Below, piece by piece: positions 36,302-45,246 of a DNA stretch of 53,836 bases (the stretch's first letter is position 1; every line of letters starts with the position of its first letter). This stretch comes from Chloroflexota bacterium (lineage in GTDB: Bacteria > Chloroflexota > Anaerolineae > Aggregatilineales > Phototrophicaceae): assembly GCA_003696565.1 (NCBI GenBank), contig RFHA01000206.1, positions 1 through 53,836 of the forward strand, read 5' to 3'. The notes below the pieces were generated by a model. That model saw only the letters and a program-made list of their open reading frames with translations, had not been told where the DNA came from and made no database searches. Both the position numbers and the translations under genes were made by a program.

Positions 36302-36958
36302 TTATATTAAATCCAACATTGTAAGCACTTGCTCACGCTCGGACATAATAATGGCATATAATGTGTTTTGTGCTGCCAGATGATCATGGTATCGAATATG
36401 TGTAATCAGATTGCCATATAATGTTAGTGTCATGGCATAAACGGTTTCGTCAGCCGGGTCATATCGTTGGCGCAAATTCATCAATAATCGACATTGATTG
36501 AGAATTGGTTGTAAAATACCCAGCGTCATCGGGTGATCTGCAATACGCAGAAGTGTCTCATGAAATGTATTGATGGCATCCCATACACCATTATCATTTT
36601 CGCTGTTAGCCTGAATACGCGCTTGGGCGATAATCTGTGCTAATTGCGCTTGATTTTGCTCATTCATGGCTTGCATCGCCCAATTTAACACCAGATTTTC
36701 CAGCGTGGCACGCAAGGTATATAACTCTTCTGCTTCAGCATTAGAAAACTGGCGCACATATACGCCACGCCGAGCATGTTTGATAACCCAACCTTCTGCT
36801 TCTAATAATTTGAGCGCATCACGGGCTGTATTTTGACTAACGTTATATTGGCGTGCAAGCACACTTTCTGCAAGACGCTCTCCACACAAATAAACGCCAT
36901 CTCTTAGGTCTTGTCGGAGCGTATCTGAAAGGATTTGAGCTAGCGTCGCTGCACCCAT
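36302..36958 (-). CDS. GntR family transcriptional regulator (FadR/FCD type)
   Basis: A 218-aa DNA-binding protein. Residues about 10-75 form the winged helix (LAESVLARQYNVSQNTARDALKLLEAEGWV then RRGVYV). Residues about 80-210 are an all-helical FCD-like ligand domain with spaced histidines that usually bind a metal and a carboxylate. Its start lies 19 bases inside the upstream kinase gene, on the same strand, so it is probably co-expressed and translationally coupled with the kinase. The effector and targets are unknown. Confidence 0.88.
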   Translation of the reverse strand: MGAATLAQILSDTLRQDLRDGVYLCGERLAESVLARQYNVSQNTARDALKLLEAEGWVIKHARRGVYVRQFSNAEAEELYTLRATLENLVLNWAMQAMNEQNQAQLAQIIAQARIQANSENDNGVWDAINTFHETLLRIADHPMTLGILQPILNQCRLLMNLRQRYDPADETVYAMTLTLYGNLITHIRYHDHLAAQNTLYAIIMSEREQVLTMLDLI

Positions 36959-39102
36959 GACGGATAAAACCCATCAATCCCTTCAATTTTGCGCACCCCC
37001 GTGCCATCTGCCCGCATCACAAAAATATAAGAAACATCCTCAATTTCTGAGTTAAAGATCAACCACTTGCCATCTGCACTATAATTCATACCCCACTCAT
37101 ACCCTTCCCCATCATATAAAATCTGAGGGGATTCACTGCCATTTAGGTCAATCGTTGCAATAGCAGAAAGTCCGTCACCATAAGGGTTATAAATAATGCG
37201 CTGCCCATCTGGCGTAAAAGATGGTGAGGCATCGCGCGTATCGTTGGCGGTGAGTTGTAAAGTCTCTCCGGTCGATAAATCCATGCGAATAATCTCCCAA
37301 GATGAAGCGTTATTGCTGTCCCCACTCGTAAAAACCATCGAGCGTCCATCCGGGCTGATGCGAGGATGCCCATTCCGCTGCCCATTACTGAAGATCAGCT
37401 CTGGCTCTCCCCCAATGGCAGGAATACGGTAAATATCATGATTGCCATCCCCACGTGTATCCGATGAATAAACAATCCATTGCCCATCCGGAGACCACGC
37501 CGCTGTGCGGTCAGAAACTGTATTATCCGTTAGTTGTGTAACCTCCCGCGAAGCCAAATCCATAATATAAATATCAAAATCACCGTCACGGTTGGACTGA
37601 AACAACATTTTTGTGCCATCTGGTGAAACCATCGGGTATGAACTACTGCTGTCATCATCCGTTAACGGCACTTCTACACCGGTGAGCATATCATATAAAT
37701 AAATATCATATTTATCATTACGATAGGCAAAATAAACAATCTGTGATGGCACAAAATCCGCCTCAAAGGTCGCAGATGGTTCTACATCAATCGGCATAAT
37801 CTGGGTAGGAGATACGCGCGCAGCTGCTTGTGCTGTTAAAATACTGCTGGATATAACCGTGCTAGTAGCAGAAGCGGGTGTAGCAAGTTGCCCACCGCGT
37901 TGAGCGGTCGGTGGTGGGTCATCACTAGAAATCAATGTGCTAGCCAACATCGCCAAAGCCAACACAATACCCATCAACAACGCACATCCAATCAATCCCC
38001 CAACAATGATGCCGATCCACCAATTGCCTGGGTTGGAACGGCGTATATTGCGCACTCGTGAACGAAAACCAGGTGGTGGCAAATGTTGACTGATGGGACG
38101 ACCCGCATAGGATGGGGGTGGTGTTCTAACGGCAGGCACGGGTGCTGGTGATGGTGCTCCGGTACCAGAAGATGGCGTTGTCTTTTTTTCTATAAATGCT
38201 GGTTGCGTTTGCTGTAAAGCAGGGTTAATTTGCAATGCGCGTGGTTGGGTATCATGCAGTTTATCTGGGTGCAAAATAGCCGTTTCTAGGTCTTGTGCTA
38301 GTTCCGTCGCCGTTTGGTAACGATCATCAGGGTTTTTCTTTAGTGCTTTGATGATAACCTGTTCCAACGCGGCGGAAATATTGGGGTTAAGTGAGCGCGG
38401 CAGAGGTGGGGCTGCTGTCACTTGCATAACTGCAATCCCATAGGGAGTATCATTTTGAAATGGGCGACGACCTGTTGCCATCTCAAACAGCATCACACCA
38501 AGTGAATAAATGTCACTCCGTCCATCCAAATCTTTGCCTTGTGCCTGTTCAGGACTCATATAACTTGGTGTACCCACGACCCCTTGCGTTGTGATGGTGT
38601 AACCTTGTCCTTCAGAACCGACAATCCGCGCAATACCAAAATCTGTAATATATGCCCCGCCATCATCATCCATCAAAATATTACTGGGCTTTAAATCTCG
38701 GTGCAGCACATTTTTACTATGAGCATAATCTAAAGCGGGGGCAATTTGCTGGATGATACTCAAAATTTTTTCCGGTGATAGCACCCCTTGCTTAAGCAAA
38801 TCGTCCACTGAACCAGCCGGCATATACCGCATAGCAATATAAGGCTGCCCGTCATATTGTCCATAATCATGCACGGGAACAATATTCCGGTGTTCTAATT
38901 GGGAGACAATTTTAACTTCTCGCTCAAATCGCTGGATATACGTATCATCCCGCATGAAATGCCGTGGTAGCACTTTTAATGCCACAATGCGATTCATGGA
39001 TGTTTGACGGGCACGATAAACCGTTGCCATACCGCCTTGTCCAATGCGGTCTAAAATTTCGTATCCACCTAGCGTCTTGCCGATCAGATCATCAGTCGTC
39101 AT
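36940..39102 (-). CDS. Transmembrane Ser/Thr protein kinase with PD40 beta-propeller sensor
   Basis: A 720-aa PASTA-less Hanks-type kinase. The kinase domain (about 13-270) has IGQGGMATVYRA, the ATP-site lysine in VALKVLP, HRDLKPSN, DFGIARI and GTPSYMSPEQ, so it should be active. A proline-rich juxtamembrane stretch and one helix (about 358-390) lead to an outer domain of WD40-like PD40/TolB repeats (SPDGTKMLFQSNRDGDFDIY, SPDGQWIVYSSD, SPDGRSMVFTS, TPDGQRIIYNP, SADGKWLIFNS). The extracellular propeller probably senses a ligand and controls the inner kinase. The GntR regulator gene overlaps its 3' end by 19 bases. Confidence 0.93.
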   Translation of the reverse strand: MTTDDLIGKTLGGYEILDRIGQGGMATVYRARQTSMNRIVALKVLPRHFMRDDTYIQRFEREVKIVSQLEHRNIVPVHDYGQYDGQPYIAMRYMPAGSVDDLLKQGVLSPEKILSIIQQIAPALDYAHSKNVLHRDLKPSNILMDDDGGAYITDFGIARIVGSEGQGYTITTQGVVGTPSYMSPEQAQGKDLDGRSDIYSLGVMLFEMATGRRPFQNDTPYGIAVMQVTAAPPLPRSLNPNISAALEQVIIKALKKNPDDRYQTATELAQDLETAILHPDKLHDTQPRALQINPALQQTQPAFIEKKTTPSSGTGAPSPAPVPAVRTPPPSYAGRPISQHLPPPGFRSRVRNIRRSNPGNWWIGIIVGGLIGCALLMGIVLALAMLASTLISSDDPPPTAQRGGQLATPASATSTVISSSILTAQAAARVSPTQIMPIDVEPSATFEADFVPSQIVYFAYRNDKYDIYLYDMLTGVEVPLTDDDSSSSYPMVSPDGTKMLFQSNRDGDFDIYIMDLASREVTQLTDNTVSDRTAAWSPDGQWIVYSSDTRGDGNHDIYRIPAIGGEPELIFSNGQRNGHPRISPDGRSMVFTSGDSNNASSWEIIRMDLSTGETLQLTANDTRDASPSFTPDGQRIIYNPYGDGLSAIATIDLNGSESPQILYDGEGYEWGMNYSADGKWLIFNSEIEDVSYIFVMRADGTGVRKIEGIDGFYPSWVQRR

Positions 39103-39193
39103 TCATTACAGCCTGTATCATGACAGCGTGAAACAACTGCATTATACGGCAAAGCGGCTTACATCACCAATGATTGGGTAACAAGTTTTGATG

Positions 39194-40684
39194 TTATGGG
39201 GAAACGGGACCCCCGCGTTCTTCTTGCGGTAACAAATAGTTAATTGTCTCTGGAACTGGTGTTAACAGATAAACATCCACCCAACGAGACCAACTCACCC
39301 AGTCTTCATCAGAATATCCCAAATCTACCCAATAGGAAAAAGTGCGTGGACCACCTGTATCAGCAGCCATACCAACACCGTATCCGGGGACATACATCAT
39401 TGTGCGATAAGGAATAATCCGTGGATTGATACCAACAATCCCTTTACGAAGGGTTTCACCAATGGCGGTAATGTTATCACCGCCTAATTCCGCCGGATAA
39501 TAACTGGTAGCATACATGCGCAAATGTCGCCAATATTCAATTGTGCCATCAGGCGTTTGGAGTGTGCGGATCACGACATTCGTACCATAGGCAATGATCT
39601 GATCACGCCGCTCCTGTACAACTTGCTCACCAGCTGGCTCTCGGCTAATTTCCACACCATTTTCATAACGTACGCGGATTGACCGCTCAATGATTCCGTT
39701 CTGCCCAGCTTGCAATACCGCCCGTGTATCTAAATTCATTGATGCATCCGCTTGATACACCGTCTCAAACGGGATGATGTCTTGCTCGGTGATGATTTCT
39801 TCCGTCACACGAATAACTTGAATCAACATTCCCGGCAAAATGGCAGTATCTTCAGATGGAATTGTGTAATCTAAGCCTGTCAGGGGTATCTGAGCTTCTG
39901 CAATTGCTGCCCCCACTGTTTCTGCTGAAACTCGTGTTTCTGTCCGTTCGCCATCTACCACAATACTAATCGGTTTAGCGCGTTCAATGACAATCTGCAT
40001 GTTAGGTGTCAAACGAGCACTTACCTCCGGGGTAACACGATCTGCTAAATAGATTGTGATACCTGCTTCATACAAGGCATCTCCAACGGTTTCCCCAATA
40101 GCGTTAATCTGTAATATCACATCACCATCTAGAATTTGAACAGGAATCGCCCGCCAAATCACAATTTCTGAAACGGGCAACGGATATGCCAGCAAATCCC
40201 CTGGTGCAATTTCCAACCCATCCACATAAATCCGATCATCAGGGTTAAGGGAAACCCCCGCCAAACGTAACACATCATATGGGTTTTCATGTGTGGTTAA
40301 TATCACTGTCGTTTCATCATCCACAGTGATGTTAACTGGACGCGCTCGATCAATCTGCACGATCATGCCATCCGTCAGGGGCGCATTGACATCTGTACGT
40401 AACAAATCGTTTTCCTGTAATACAATGGCTTGCTCTTGTAACAAATCAGCAACTGTATCTGCCATGGTGGAAACAGGGTAAGTTACCCCATCAATCAACA
40501 ATGTTACTAAAATCGGTTGCTCTATGATGGGGTCTGATTTTTGAAACTCGTGGATCAACAAGCCAGCAGTTAGTGGTAAAGTAACCAATAACACCACTAT
40601 CACTATCAACCAAAAGCGGCGCAGGTTATCTTGTTTTGGCTTTGGTATGGGATATGTTGGGGTGGTGTCGTCCAATTCAGACAT
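39194..40684 (-). CDS. DUF348/G5/3D-domain protein (RpfB/YabE-like cell-wall protein)
   Basis: A 496-aa envelope protein. A short basic cytoplasmic segment and one membrane helix (about 25-44) are followed by DUF348 repeats (VTLLIDGVTYPVST, VNITVDDETTVILTT, IVVDGERTETRVS), a G5 domain (EEIITEQDIIPFETVYQ to EPAGEQVVQER) and a C-terminal 3D domain (RMYATSYYPAELGG, GVGMAADTGG). The three-Asp beta-barrel is shared with MltA-type lytic transglycosylases, so it likely cleaves peptidoglycan. The start at 40684 is chosen since a longer frame would read through the SRP RNA gene upstream. Confidence 0.88.
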   Translation of the reverse strand: MSELDDTTPTYPIPKPKQDNLRRFWLIVIVVLLVTLPLTAGLLIHEFQKSDPIIEQPILVTLLIDGVTYPVSTMADTVADLLQEQAIVLQENDLLRTDVNAPLTDGMIVQIDRARPVNITVDDETTVILTTHENPYDVLRLAGVSLNPDDRIYVDGLEIAPGDLLAYPLPVSEIVIWRAIPVQILDGDVILQINAIGETVGDALYEAGITIYLADRVTPEVSARLTPNMQIVIERAKPISIVVDGERTETRVSAETVGAAIAEAQIPLTGLDYTIPSEDTAILPGMLIQVIRVTEEIITEQDIIPFETVYQADASMNLDTRAVLQAGQNGIIERSIRVRYENGVEISREPAGEQVVQERRDQIIAYGTNVVIRTLQTPDGTIEYWRHLRMYATSYYPAELGGDNITAIGETLRKGIVGINPRIIPYRTMMYVPGYGVGMAADTGGPRTFSYWVDLGYSDEDWVSWSRWVDVYLLTPVPETINYLLPQEERGGPVSP

Positions 40685-40715
40685 AATCACCAGTGGGGTA
40701 ATAAACGACAAAAAA

Positions 40716-40849
40716 GTTGTTGCCAGTGTGCTCAAGCCAGGTGACCCTGCGGCACCCAGGATATACTCCTTAGTGCTGCTACCTTCCGGTCCTGACACGG
40801 TTCGGAGGTCCTGCCGCGCAGGACCCAGCCGGAGCGCACTGGCAACAAC
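40716..40849 (-). ncRNA. ffs: Signal recognition particle RNA (bacterial small type)
   Basis: On the minus strand, the conserved apical domain GTCAGGACCGGAAGGTAGCAGC matches the Ffh-binding helix 8 consensus (GGAAG with the symmetric and asymmetric loops). The ends pair exactly over 13 bases: GTTGTTGCCAGTG (40716-40728) with CACTGGCAACAAC (40837-40849), giving the long rod of SRP RNA. At about 134 nt it is longer than E. coli 4.5S RNA. A strong promoter stands upstream, and a run of six T with GTCG follows the 3' end. It guides membrane proteins to the translocon with Ffh. Confidence 0.9.
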
Positions 40850-40897
40850 CAGTTGTTAAAAATGATTTTCGAAAAATTGTTATTTTTATTTGAACTC

Positions 40898-40926
40898 ATG
40901 TTAACATACAGGAAACTGTGTGTCAA
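40898..40926 (-). promoter_or_regulatory. Promoter of the SRP RNA gene
   Basis: Read on the minus strand: TTGACA (40926-40921), a 17-base spacer and TAACAT (40903-40898). Transcription would begin near 40890, about 40 bases before the predicted mature 5' end. The -35 box lies just after the stop codon of the upstream oxidoreductase gene. Confidence 0.75.
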
Positions 40927-40928
40927 TA

Positions 40929-41909
40929 TCAATCCACGTTGGGGTATACCATACCCCATTGTGCCCGCATGGTATCCATCATCCGCATAATTGCCAAGGT
41001 CTCATCTAAAGGCATCACTGGGCTTTCTAACTCACCCGCTAGCAAACGCTCAACGACTTCTTGCGCTTCATAACGATACCCATTCCCCTCAATTGGGAAT
41101 GTATAATCTTCCCGGCTGCCATCTTGTAAAATCACGCTGAATTGCTCTGGATGGAAGAACTCCCGCGCAATCTCAATCCGCCCTAGCCGCCCTTGGATAG
41201 CAGCACGATTCGCCCCATTACACTCCAAACTAGAAAAAGCCATCGCCAGCTTGCCATCAGGGTATATCATCACCGCCCCCATTTGCATATCAACCCCTGT
41301 TATTCCCAAATGCGCCGCGGAAACAATCCGTTCCGGCTCACCAAATAACATTGAGGTAAAGGATACCGGATAAACCCCTAAATCCAACAACGAGCCGCCC
41401 CCTAAAGCTGGATCAAACAAACGGCTTTTTGGGTCAAAACGCGGCGGAAAACTAAAATCAGCCTGGAAAGCACGGACTTCCCCAATCACACCAGATAACA
41501 AAATACGTTGTAATTCAACCACAGCCGGCAAAAAGCGTGTCCACATCGCTTCCATCAAAAACAGTTTTTTCGCTCTTGCCAGGGCGATCACTTCCGCTGC
41601 TTGCCGTGCATTTAGTGTAAACGCTTTCTCACACAGCACATGCTTACCAGCATTCAGGCACATCAGCATGTTTTCATAATGCATCCCGTGTGGTGTGGCA
41701 ATATAAACCACATCTACGTCAGGATCGTTTGCCAAAGCCTCATAAGAGGCATGTCTATTTGGGATATGAAACCGCGCCGCAAAATCATCAGCAGAACGTT
41801 GTGAGCGTGACCCAACCGCAATCAATTGTGAATCGGTGACATATTGCAATCCTTCAGCAAAAGCTTCTGCAATCCACCCCGTCGCCATAATCCCCCATCG
41901 AATCGTCAT
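40929..41909 (-). CDS. Gfo/Idh/MocA family NAD(P)-dependent oxidoreductase
   Basis: A 326-aa sugar or cyclitol dehydrogenase-like protein. The N-terminal Rossmann fold starts RWGIMATGWIAEAFAEGL, then VDVVYIATPHGMHYENMLMCLNAGKHVLCEKAFTLN with the family's E-K-A/P motif. The C-terminal alpha/beta domain carries GGGSLLDLGVYPVSF, where the G-x-x-x-D-x-G-x-H position has Tyr instead of the catalytic His. It resembles dihydrodiol dehydrogenase-type members. It is the second gene after the tail-tube-like gene, three bases downstream, and is followed by the SRP RNA promoter. Substrate unknown. Confidence 0.87.
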   Translation of the reverse strand: MTIRWGIMATGWIAEAFAEGLQYVTDSQLIAVGSRSQRSADDFAARFHIPNRHASYEALANDPDVDVVYIATPHGMHYENMLMCLNAGKHVLCEKAFTLNARQAAEVIALARAKKLFLMEAMWTRFLPAVVELQRILLSGVIGEVRAFQADFSFPPRFDPKSRLFDPALGGGSLLDLGVYPVSFTSMLFGEPERIVSAAHLGITGVDMQMGAVMIYPDGKLAMAFSSLECNGANRAAIQGRLGRIEIAREFFHPEQFSVILQDGSREDYTFPIEGNGYRYEAQEVVERLLAGELESPVMPLDETLAIMRMMDTMRAQWGMVYPNVD

Positions 41910-41912
41910 CGT

Positions 41913-42347
41913 TTATTCCAGATTCGGGGTCGCTGACCAGGTTTCTTCAATACTTTCATAATAAATCGTGAGGATTTCCTCAACCATTTCTGTTGATGCG
42001 GTATCAAACGCAGAATAACAAACTTGCTGGATCCAAGCATCACGCAGTGTCCAACGGCGAGTTTCCACGCCATCATCAATAGCAACAATCGTTAAATGAC
42101 GACGCGGTTTATCACTGCCATATGCCATCGTTTCCCGCAGCCACTTATTGATGGCGGTGTTTCCATCTCGCTGTACCATTTTCACCAATGTGACCGGCTC
42201 ATGAACACGTTCACCATTTTGATCTAACTTAAACGTTGTTAAGCCATCAACTCGAAAAATCCCCGTTATTGCTTCCCCATTAAGCTGCACCTCAAATTCA
42301 TTGGCAACTAAGCTATCGACCGCCACAATTTCAATTTGATCAGTCAT
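41913..42347 (-). CDS. Orphan T4 gp19-like phage tail-tube domain protein
   Basis: A 144-aa protein whose pattern fits the gp19/Afp1 tail-tube family: an N-terminal FEVQLNGEAITGIFRVDGL, a middle VTLVKMVQRDGNTAINKWL and a C-terminal VETRRWTLRDAW followed by DTASTEMVEEILTIYYE. These match the order of beta strands and the W-x-x-x-x-A-W/F turn of tube proteins from contractile injection systems, including the STEM/SNEI strand. Tube proteins polymerise into hexameric rings. No sheath, baseplate, spike or AAA gene is nearby. The recognition is by eye; a distant single-domain descendant with another role is possible. It is operonic with the oxidoreductase. Confidence 0.65.
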   Translation of the reverse strand: MTDQIEIVAVDSLVANEFEVQLNGEAITGIFRVDGLTTFKLDQNGERVHEPVTLVKMVQRDGNTAINKWLRETMAYGSDKPRRHLTIVAIDDGVETRRWTLRDAWIQQVCYSAFDTASTEMVEEILTIYYESIEETWSATPNLE

Positions 42348-42416
42348 TCCGCTTTACTCCTTAATATTGTATTTTTGATATTATATATGTGGCTGGCTGA
42401 TTCCGCATACAACTCG

Positions 42417-42422
42417 TATAAT
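42417..42422 (+). promoter_or_regulatory. -10 box before the penicillin-binding protein gene
   Basis: A consensus TATAAT lies 36 bases before the GTG start. No good -35 hexamer is seen at 16-18 bases, so the full promoter is uncertain. Confidence 0.42.
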
Positions 42423-42458
42423 GAGCATCGAGTGCTATATTGTGAGGATAAATCATCC

Positions 42459-44624
42459 GTGAAACGCTGGTTGCTAGTCATCGGTCTTATATTATGCCTG
42501 GTTGGCTGTGCGCCACAAGAAACCGAACCACTTCATGCACAACTCCCTACGCGCATCCCAACCATCACGCCTAGTTATAATAACATGTACGATGCTGAAG
42601 CCGTTGTAACGGCATTTTTGTATCACTGGCAACAAGCTGAATGGGAAGCCATGTACGCGCTGTTGAGCGAATCCAGTCAGCAAGCAACTCCTTATGATTC
42701 GTTCGCCGCTTTATATCAATCTAGCCATGAAACCATGCGCTTACAAAGCCTAGAATTTGCCCTGCGTGCCCAAGCACGAGAGGGTAACCGCATTATGATC
42801 TTTGTTTATGATGTAACATTCCATACCAATAGTATCGGTACATTTACTGATCAAAACCGAGAAATTCGACTGGTATTAGATGGTGAAGCCTGGCGTATCG
42901 CCTGGTCACCTGGTGATATTTTCCGCCAAATGGCAGAAGGCGGGCTGCTCCGCCTCGAATCGTTCCCGCCGCTCCGTGGCAATATTTATGACCGCAATGG
43001 CGAAATCTTGGCAGATATGAACGGACGCATGGTCAAAATATTGGTTATTGAAAATCAAATTGAGGATTTAGACCTGTGCATCAACACCTTAGCGCAAGTT
43101 TTAGAAATCCCTGCAGAAGAAGTACAGAATCGCTTGAACCGAAACAATCCAGATTGGCTGGCGGAAATTGGCTTAATTGAAGGAAATGTGTTTGATGTAT
43201 GGGAAAGCGCACTTGTAGAGATTTGCAACGCCCAGTTTGATGCTATTCGTACCCGTCGTTATATCTATGGTGATCTACTGCCGCATGTCATCGGCACGGT
43301 GGGTTACCCAGAAGCCGACGAGATTCCACAAGTAGAAGCCGCTGGATTCCGGCAGGATTCGATCCTAGGTCGTAGCGGTATAGAACGCGGCTGGGATGAA
43401 ACATTACGCGGCACACCGGGAATGCGCTTATCTATTGTTCGCCCCAATGGTGAACCCTTACGCTTATTAGGTGAAACCCCCATTCAACCAAGTCAAAGTG
43501 TTTACCTCACTATTGATTTAGATTTACAACGGTTTGTCACTGGTGTCCTTAGTGAAGCATTCGTGGCTAGTGAGGGGGCGTTTGGGGATGGTGGCGCAGC
43601 CGTGGTGATGAATGTCAACACTGGTGAAATTTTAGCAATGGTCAGCTATCCAACCTATAATGCCAATGCTTTTATCCCTTTCCCAGTTATGGGGCAAGAG
43701 CAAGCACAGCAAATTATTGAGCAGGTCATTAATGATCCACGCCGCCCGCAATTAAATCGTGCCGCACAAGGGCGTTATCCCTCCGGCTCCATTATGAAAA
43801 CGATCACCGCAATCGCCGCCCTTGCTAGCGGAGAATACACAATGGATGAAACTTATTTCTCCACTGGCGTTTGGAACCGTGATATTCCCCGCGTAGATTG
43901 GTTAGCAGGTGGGCATGGACGACTAAATTTAGCGGGGGCATTAACACATAGTTGTAATACCTGTTTTTATGAGGCGGGTTATCGTCTGGATAATCGTGAC
44001 CCATATTTATTACCGACATACGCCAATATGATGGGCTTAGGGGTAGACCCAGGGCTGCGTGATATTGAAACCAGTACGGGCTTCATTGGCACGCCAGATA
44101 CCAAAATTAATTGGCATCCTGAACCTTGGTCATATTCAGATGCGGTCAATATGGCAATTGGTCAGGGGATGGTAGAAGTTTCTCCGCTGCAAATGGCAGA
44201 AGCCTATGCCATCGTTGCTAATAATGGTGTGCGTTATCGCCCGCAGCTTGTACTAAGTACTGGGTTGCTAGGCGAAATGGACTATCACATGCAACCAGAA
44301 GTGCTAACAACTCTGGATGTATCAACCGACATCCTGGATTATATCCGCAGTGGTTTGTGTGCTGTCACAACAGACCGCTCTGGAACAGCTGAATTTGTTT
44401 TTCGCAATTCTCCACTGATGGAAGACATTGGTGTATGCGGTAAAACAGGCACCGCACAAAACCCACCTAATCCAAAACCTCATGCTTGGTTTGTTGGCTA
44501 TGCCCCGCGTGAAAACCCAGAAATCGTTGTTGTTGTCATCATAGAAAACTCTGGAGATGGTTCCGCTCATGCCGCACCAATCACCCGCCGCATCCTAGAA
44601 TATTATTTTTTGGGTGAAGATTAA
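42459..44624 (+). CDS. Lipoprotein-type penicillin-binding protein (class B transpeptidase)
   Basis: A 721-aa cell-wall transpeptidase. Start is GTG at 42459, giving a signal peptide that ends in lipobox LVGC. Next come a MecA-like NTF2 domain (about 35-160), the PBP dimerisation domain (FPPLRGNIYDRNGEILA onward) and the transpeptidase domain with SxxK Ser444-Ile-Met-Lys447, SxN Ser498-Cys-Asn500 and KTG 662-664. It should crosslink peptidoglycan peptides outside the membrane and be acylated by beta-lactams. MecA_N-type PBPs are often low-affinity enzymes, so reduced drug sensitivity is possible but not shown. A longer upstream frame without lipobox placement was rejected. Confidence 0.92.
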   Translation: MKRWLLVIGLILCLVGCAPQETEPLHAQLPTRIPTITPSYNNMYDAEAVVTAFLYHWQQAEWEAMYALLSESSQQATPYDSFAALYQSSHETMRLQSLEFALRAQAREGNRIMIFVYDVTFHTNSIGTFTDQNREIRLVLDGEAWRIAWSPGDIFRQMAEGGLLRLESFPPLRGNIYDRNGEILADMNGRMVKILVIENQIEDLDLCINTLAQVLEIPAEEVQNRLNRNNPDWLAEIGLIEGNVFDVWESALVEICNAQFDAIRTRRYIYGDLLPHVIGTVGYPEADEIPQVEAAGFRQDSILGRSGIERGWDETLRGTPGMRLSIVRPNGEPLRLLGETPIQPSQSVYLTIDLDLQRFVTGVLSEAFVASEGAFGDGGAAVVMNVNTGEILAMVSYPTYNANAFIPFPVMGQEQAQQIIEQVINDPRRPQLNRAAQGRYPSGSIMKTITAIAALASGEYTMDETYFSTGVWNRDIPRVDWLAGGHGRLNLAGALTHSCNTCFYEAGYRLDNRDPYLLPTYANMMGLGVDPGLRDIETSTGFIGTPDTKINWHPEPWSYSDAVNMAIGQGMVEVSPLQMAEAYAIVANNGVRYRPQLVLSTGLLGEMDYHMQPEVLTTLDVSTDILDYIRSGLCAVTTDRSGTAEFVFRNSPLMEDIGVCGKTGTAQNPPNPKPHAWFVGYAPRENPEIVVVVIIENSGDGSAHAAPITRRILEYYFLGED

Positions 44625-44645
44625 TTAGTTAACACAAATCACACA

Positions 44646-44659
44646 GGGACATTTGTCCC
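44646..44659. repeat. Palindrome GGGACA-TT-TGTCCC
   Basis: Perfect 6-bp arms separated by TT, 21 bases after the penicillin-binding protein gene and about 95 bases before the next start. It lacks a T tract. It could be an operator for the downstream TTG-start gene. The rest of the 128-base gap shows no further structure. Confidence 0.45.
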
Positions 44660-44752
44660 ACTTAAACCAAATTCAATTGTAATTTAAACGATTTACAAAT
44701 ATAATGGCTGCTGTATGAGGTTTATTAACCAAAGCAAAAATATGGAGGACAC

Positions 44753-45166
44753 TTGAATATACGCATCACATGGGAAGATAACCATATCATCCGATATGAT
44801 TTCCCGGAACTATGGTCTTGGGAAGATTTTTTTAAGACACAATCCGTTACACAACAATTGATTGAAAAAGAATCAACCCATCCAATTGGTGTGATCCTCA
44901 ATATTCCACACAATATCATCATCCCGCCTCAATCGGTTGCTAATGCGCACCAATTGTTGCAGCAGTTTCATACTGTTGTGGACGTGATTGTGGTAGCAGG
45001 AGGGAACACCGTTGTACGTGCCTTAGTCAATGTCATCAACCGCACCTATTGGCGGGATTCCAATCGTTTCCTGCATATGACAGATAATCTTGAGGAAGCC
45101 CGCGAATTCATCGCCCAACAGCATCAACAAAACAACTCATCAAATAACGATTCGCCAAAAACCTAA
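44753..45166 (+). CDS. Hypothetical protein, possibly STAS-like
   Basis: A 137-aa soluble protein. The TTG start at 44753 is supported by a GGAGG four bases upstream. An alpha/beta pattern is visible: IRITWEDNHIIRYDF, amphipathic helix WSWEDFFKTQSVTQQLI, strand IGVILNIPHNIIIP, helix, strand VDVIVVAGGNTVVRAL and a final helix LEEAREFIAQQ. This order resembles STAS-like domains, but I do not recognise a signature. The C-terminus is an Asn/Ser/Gln-rich tail. It ends at a terminator shared with a convergent gene. Confidence 0.65.
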   Translation: MNIRITWEDNHIIRYDFPELWSWEDFFKTQSVTQQLIEKESTHPIGVILNIPHNIIIPPQSVANAHQLLQQFHTVVDVIVVAGGNTVVRALVNVINRTYWRDSNRFLHMTDNLEEAREFIAQQHQQNNSSNNDSPKT

Positions 45167-45216
45167 TCATTAATAATATGGGTATGTGTCTATTTTGTCC
45201 GTTATCCTAATCTATA

Positions 45217-45246
45217 AAAACGCACCTATTGGTGTTTATTTTTTTT
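45217..45246 (+). terminator. Rho-independent terminator
   Basis: Stem CACC/GGTG (45223-45234) with a TATT loop, flanked by A-rich sequence and followed by TTTATTTTTTTT. It reaches into the 3' end of the convergent small gene. Confidence 0.72.

Noticed and set aside
40647-40959. Short open frames on both strands over the SRP RNA
   Set aside because: They coincide with a structured RNA and have no ribosome site or protein-like composition.
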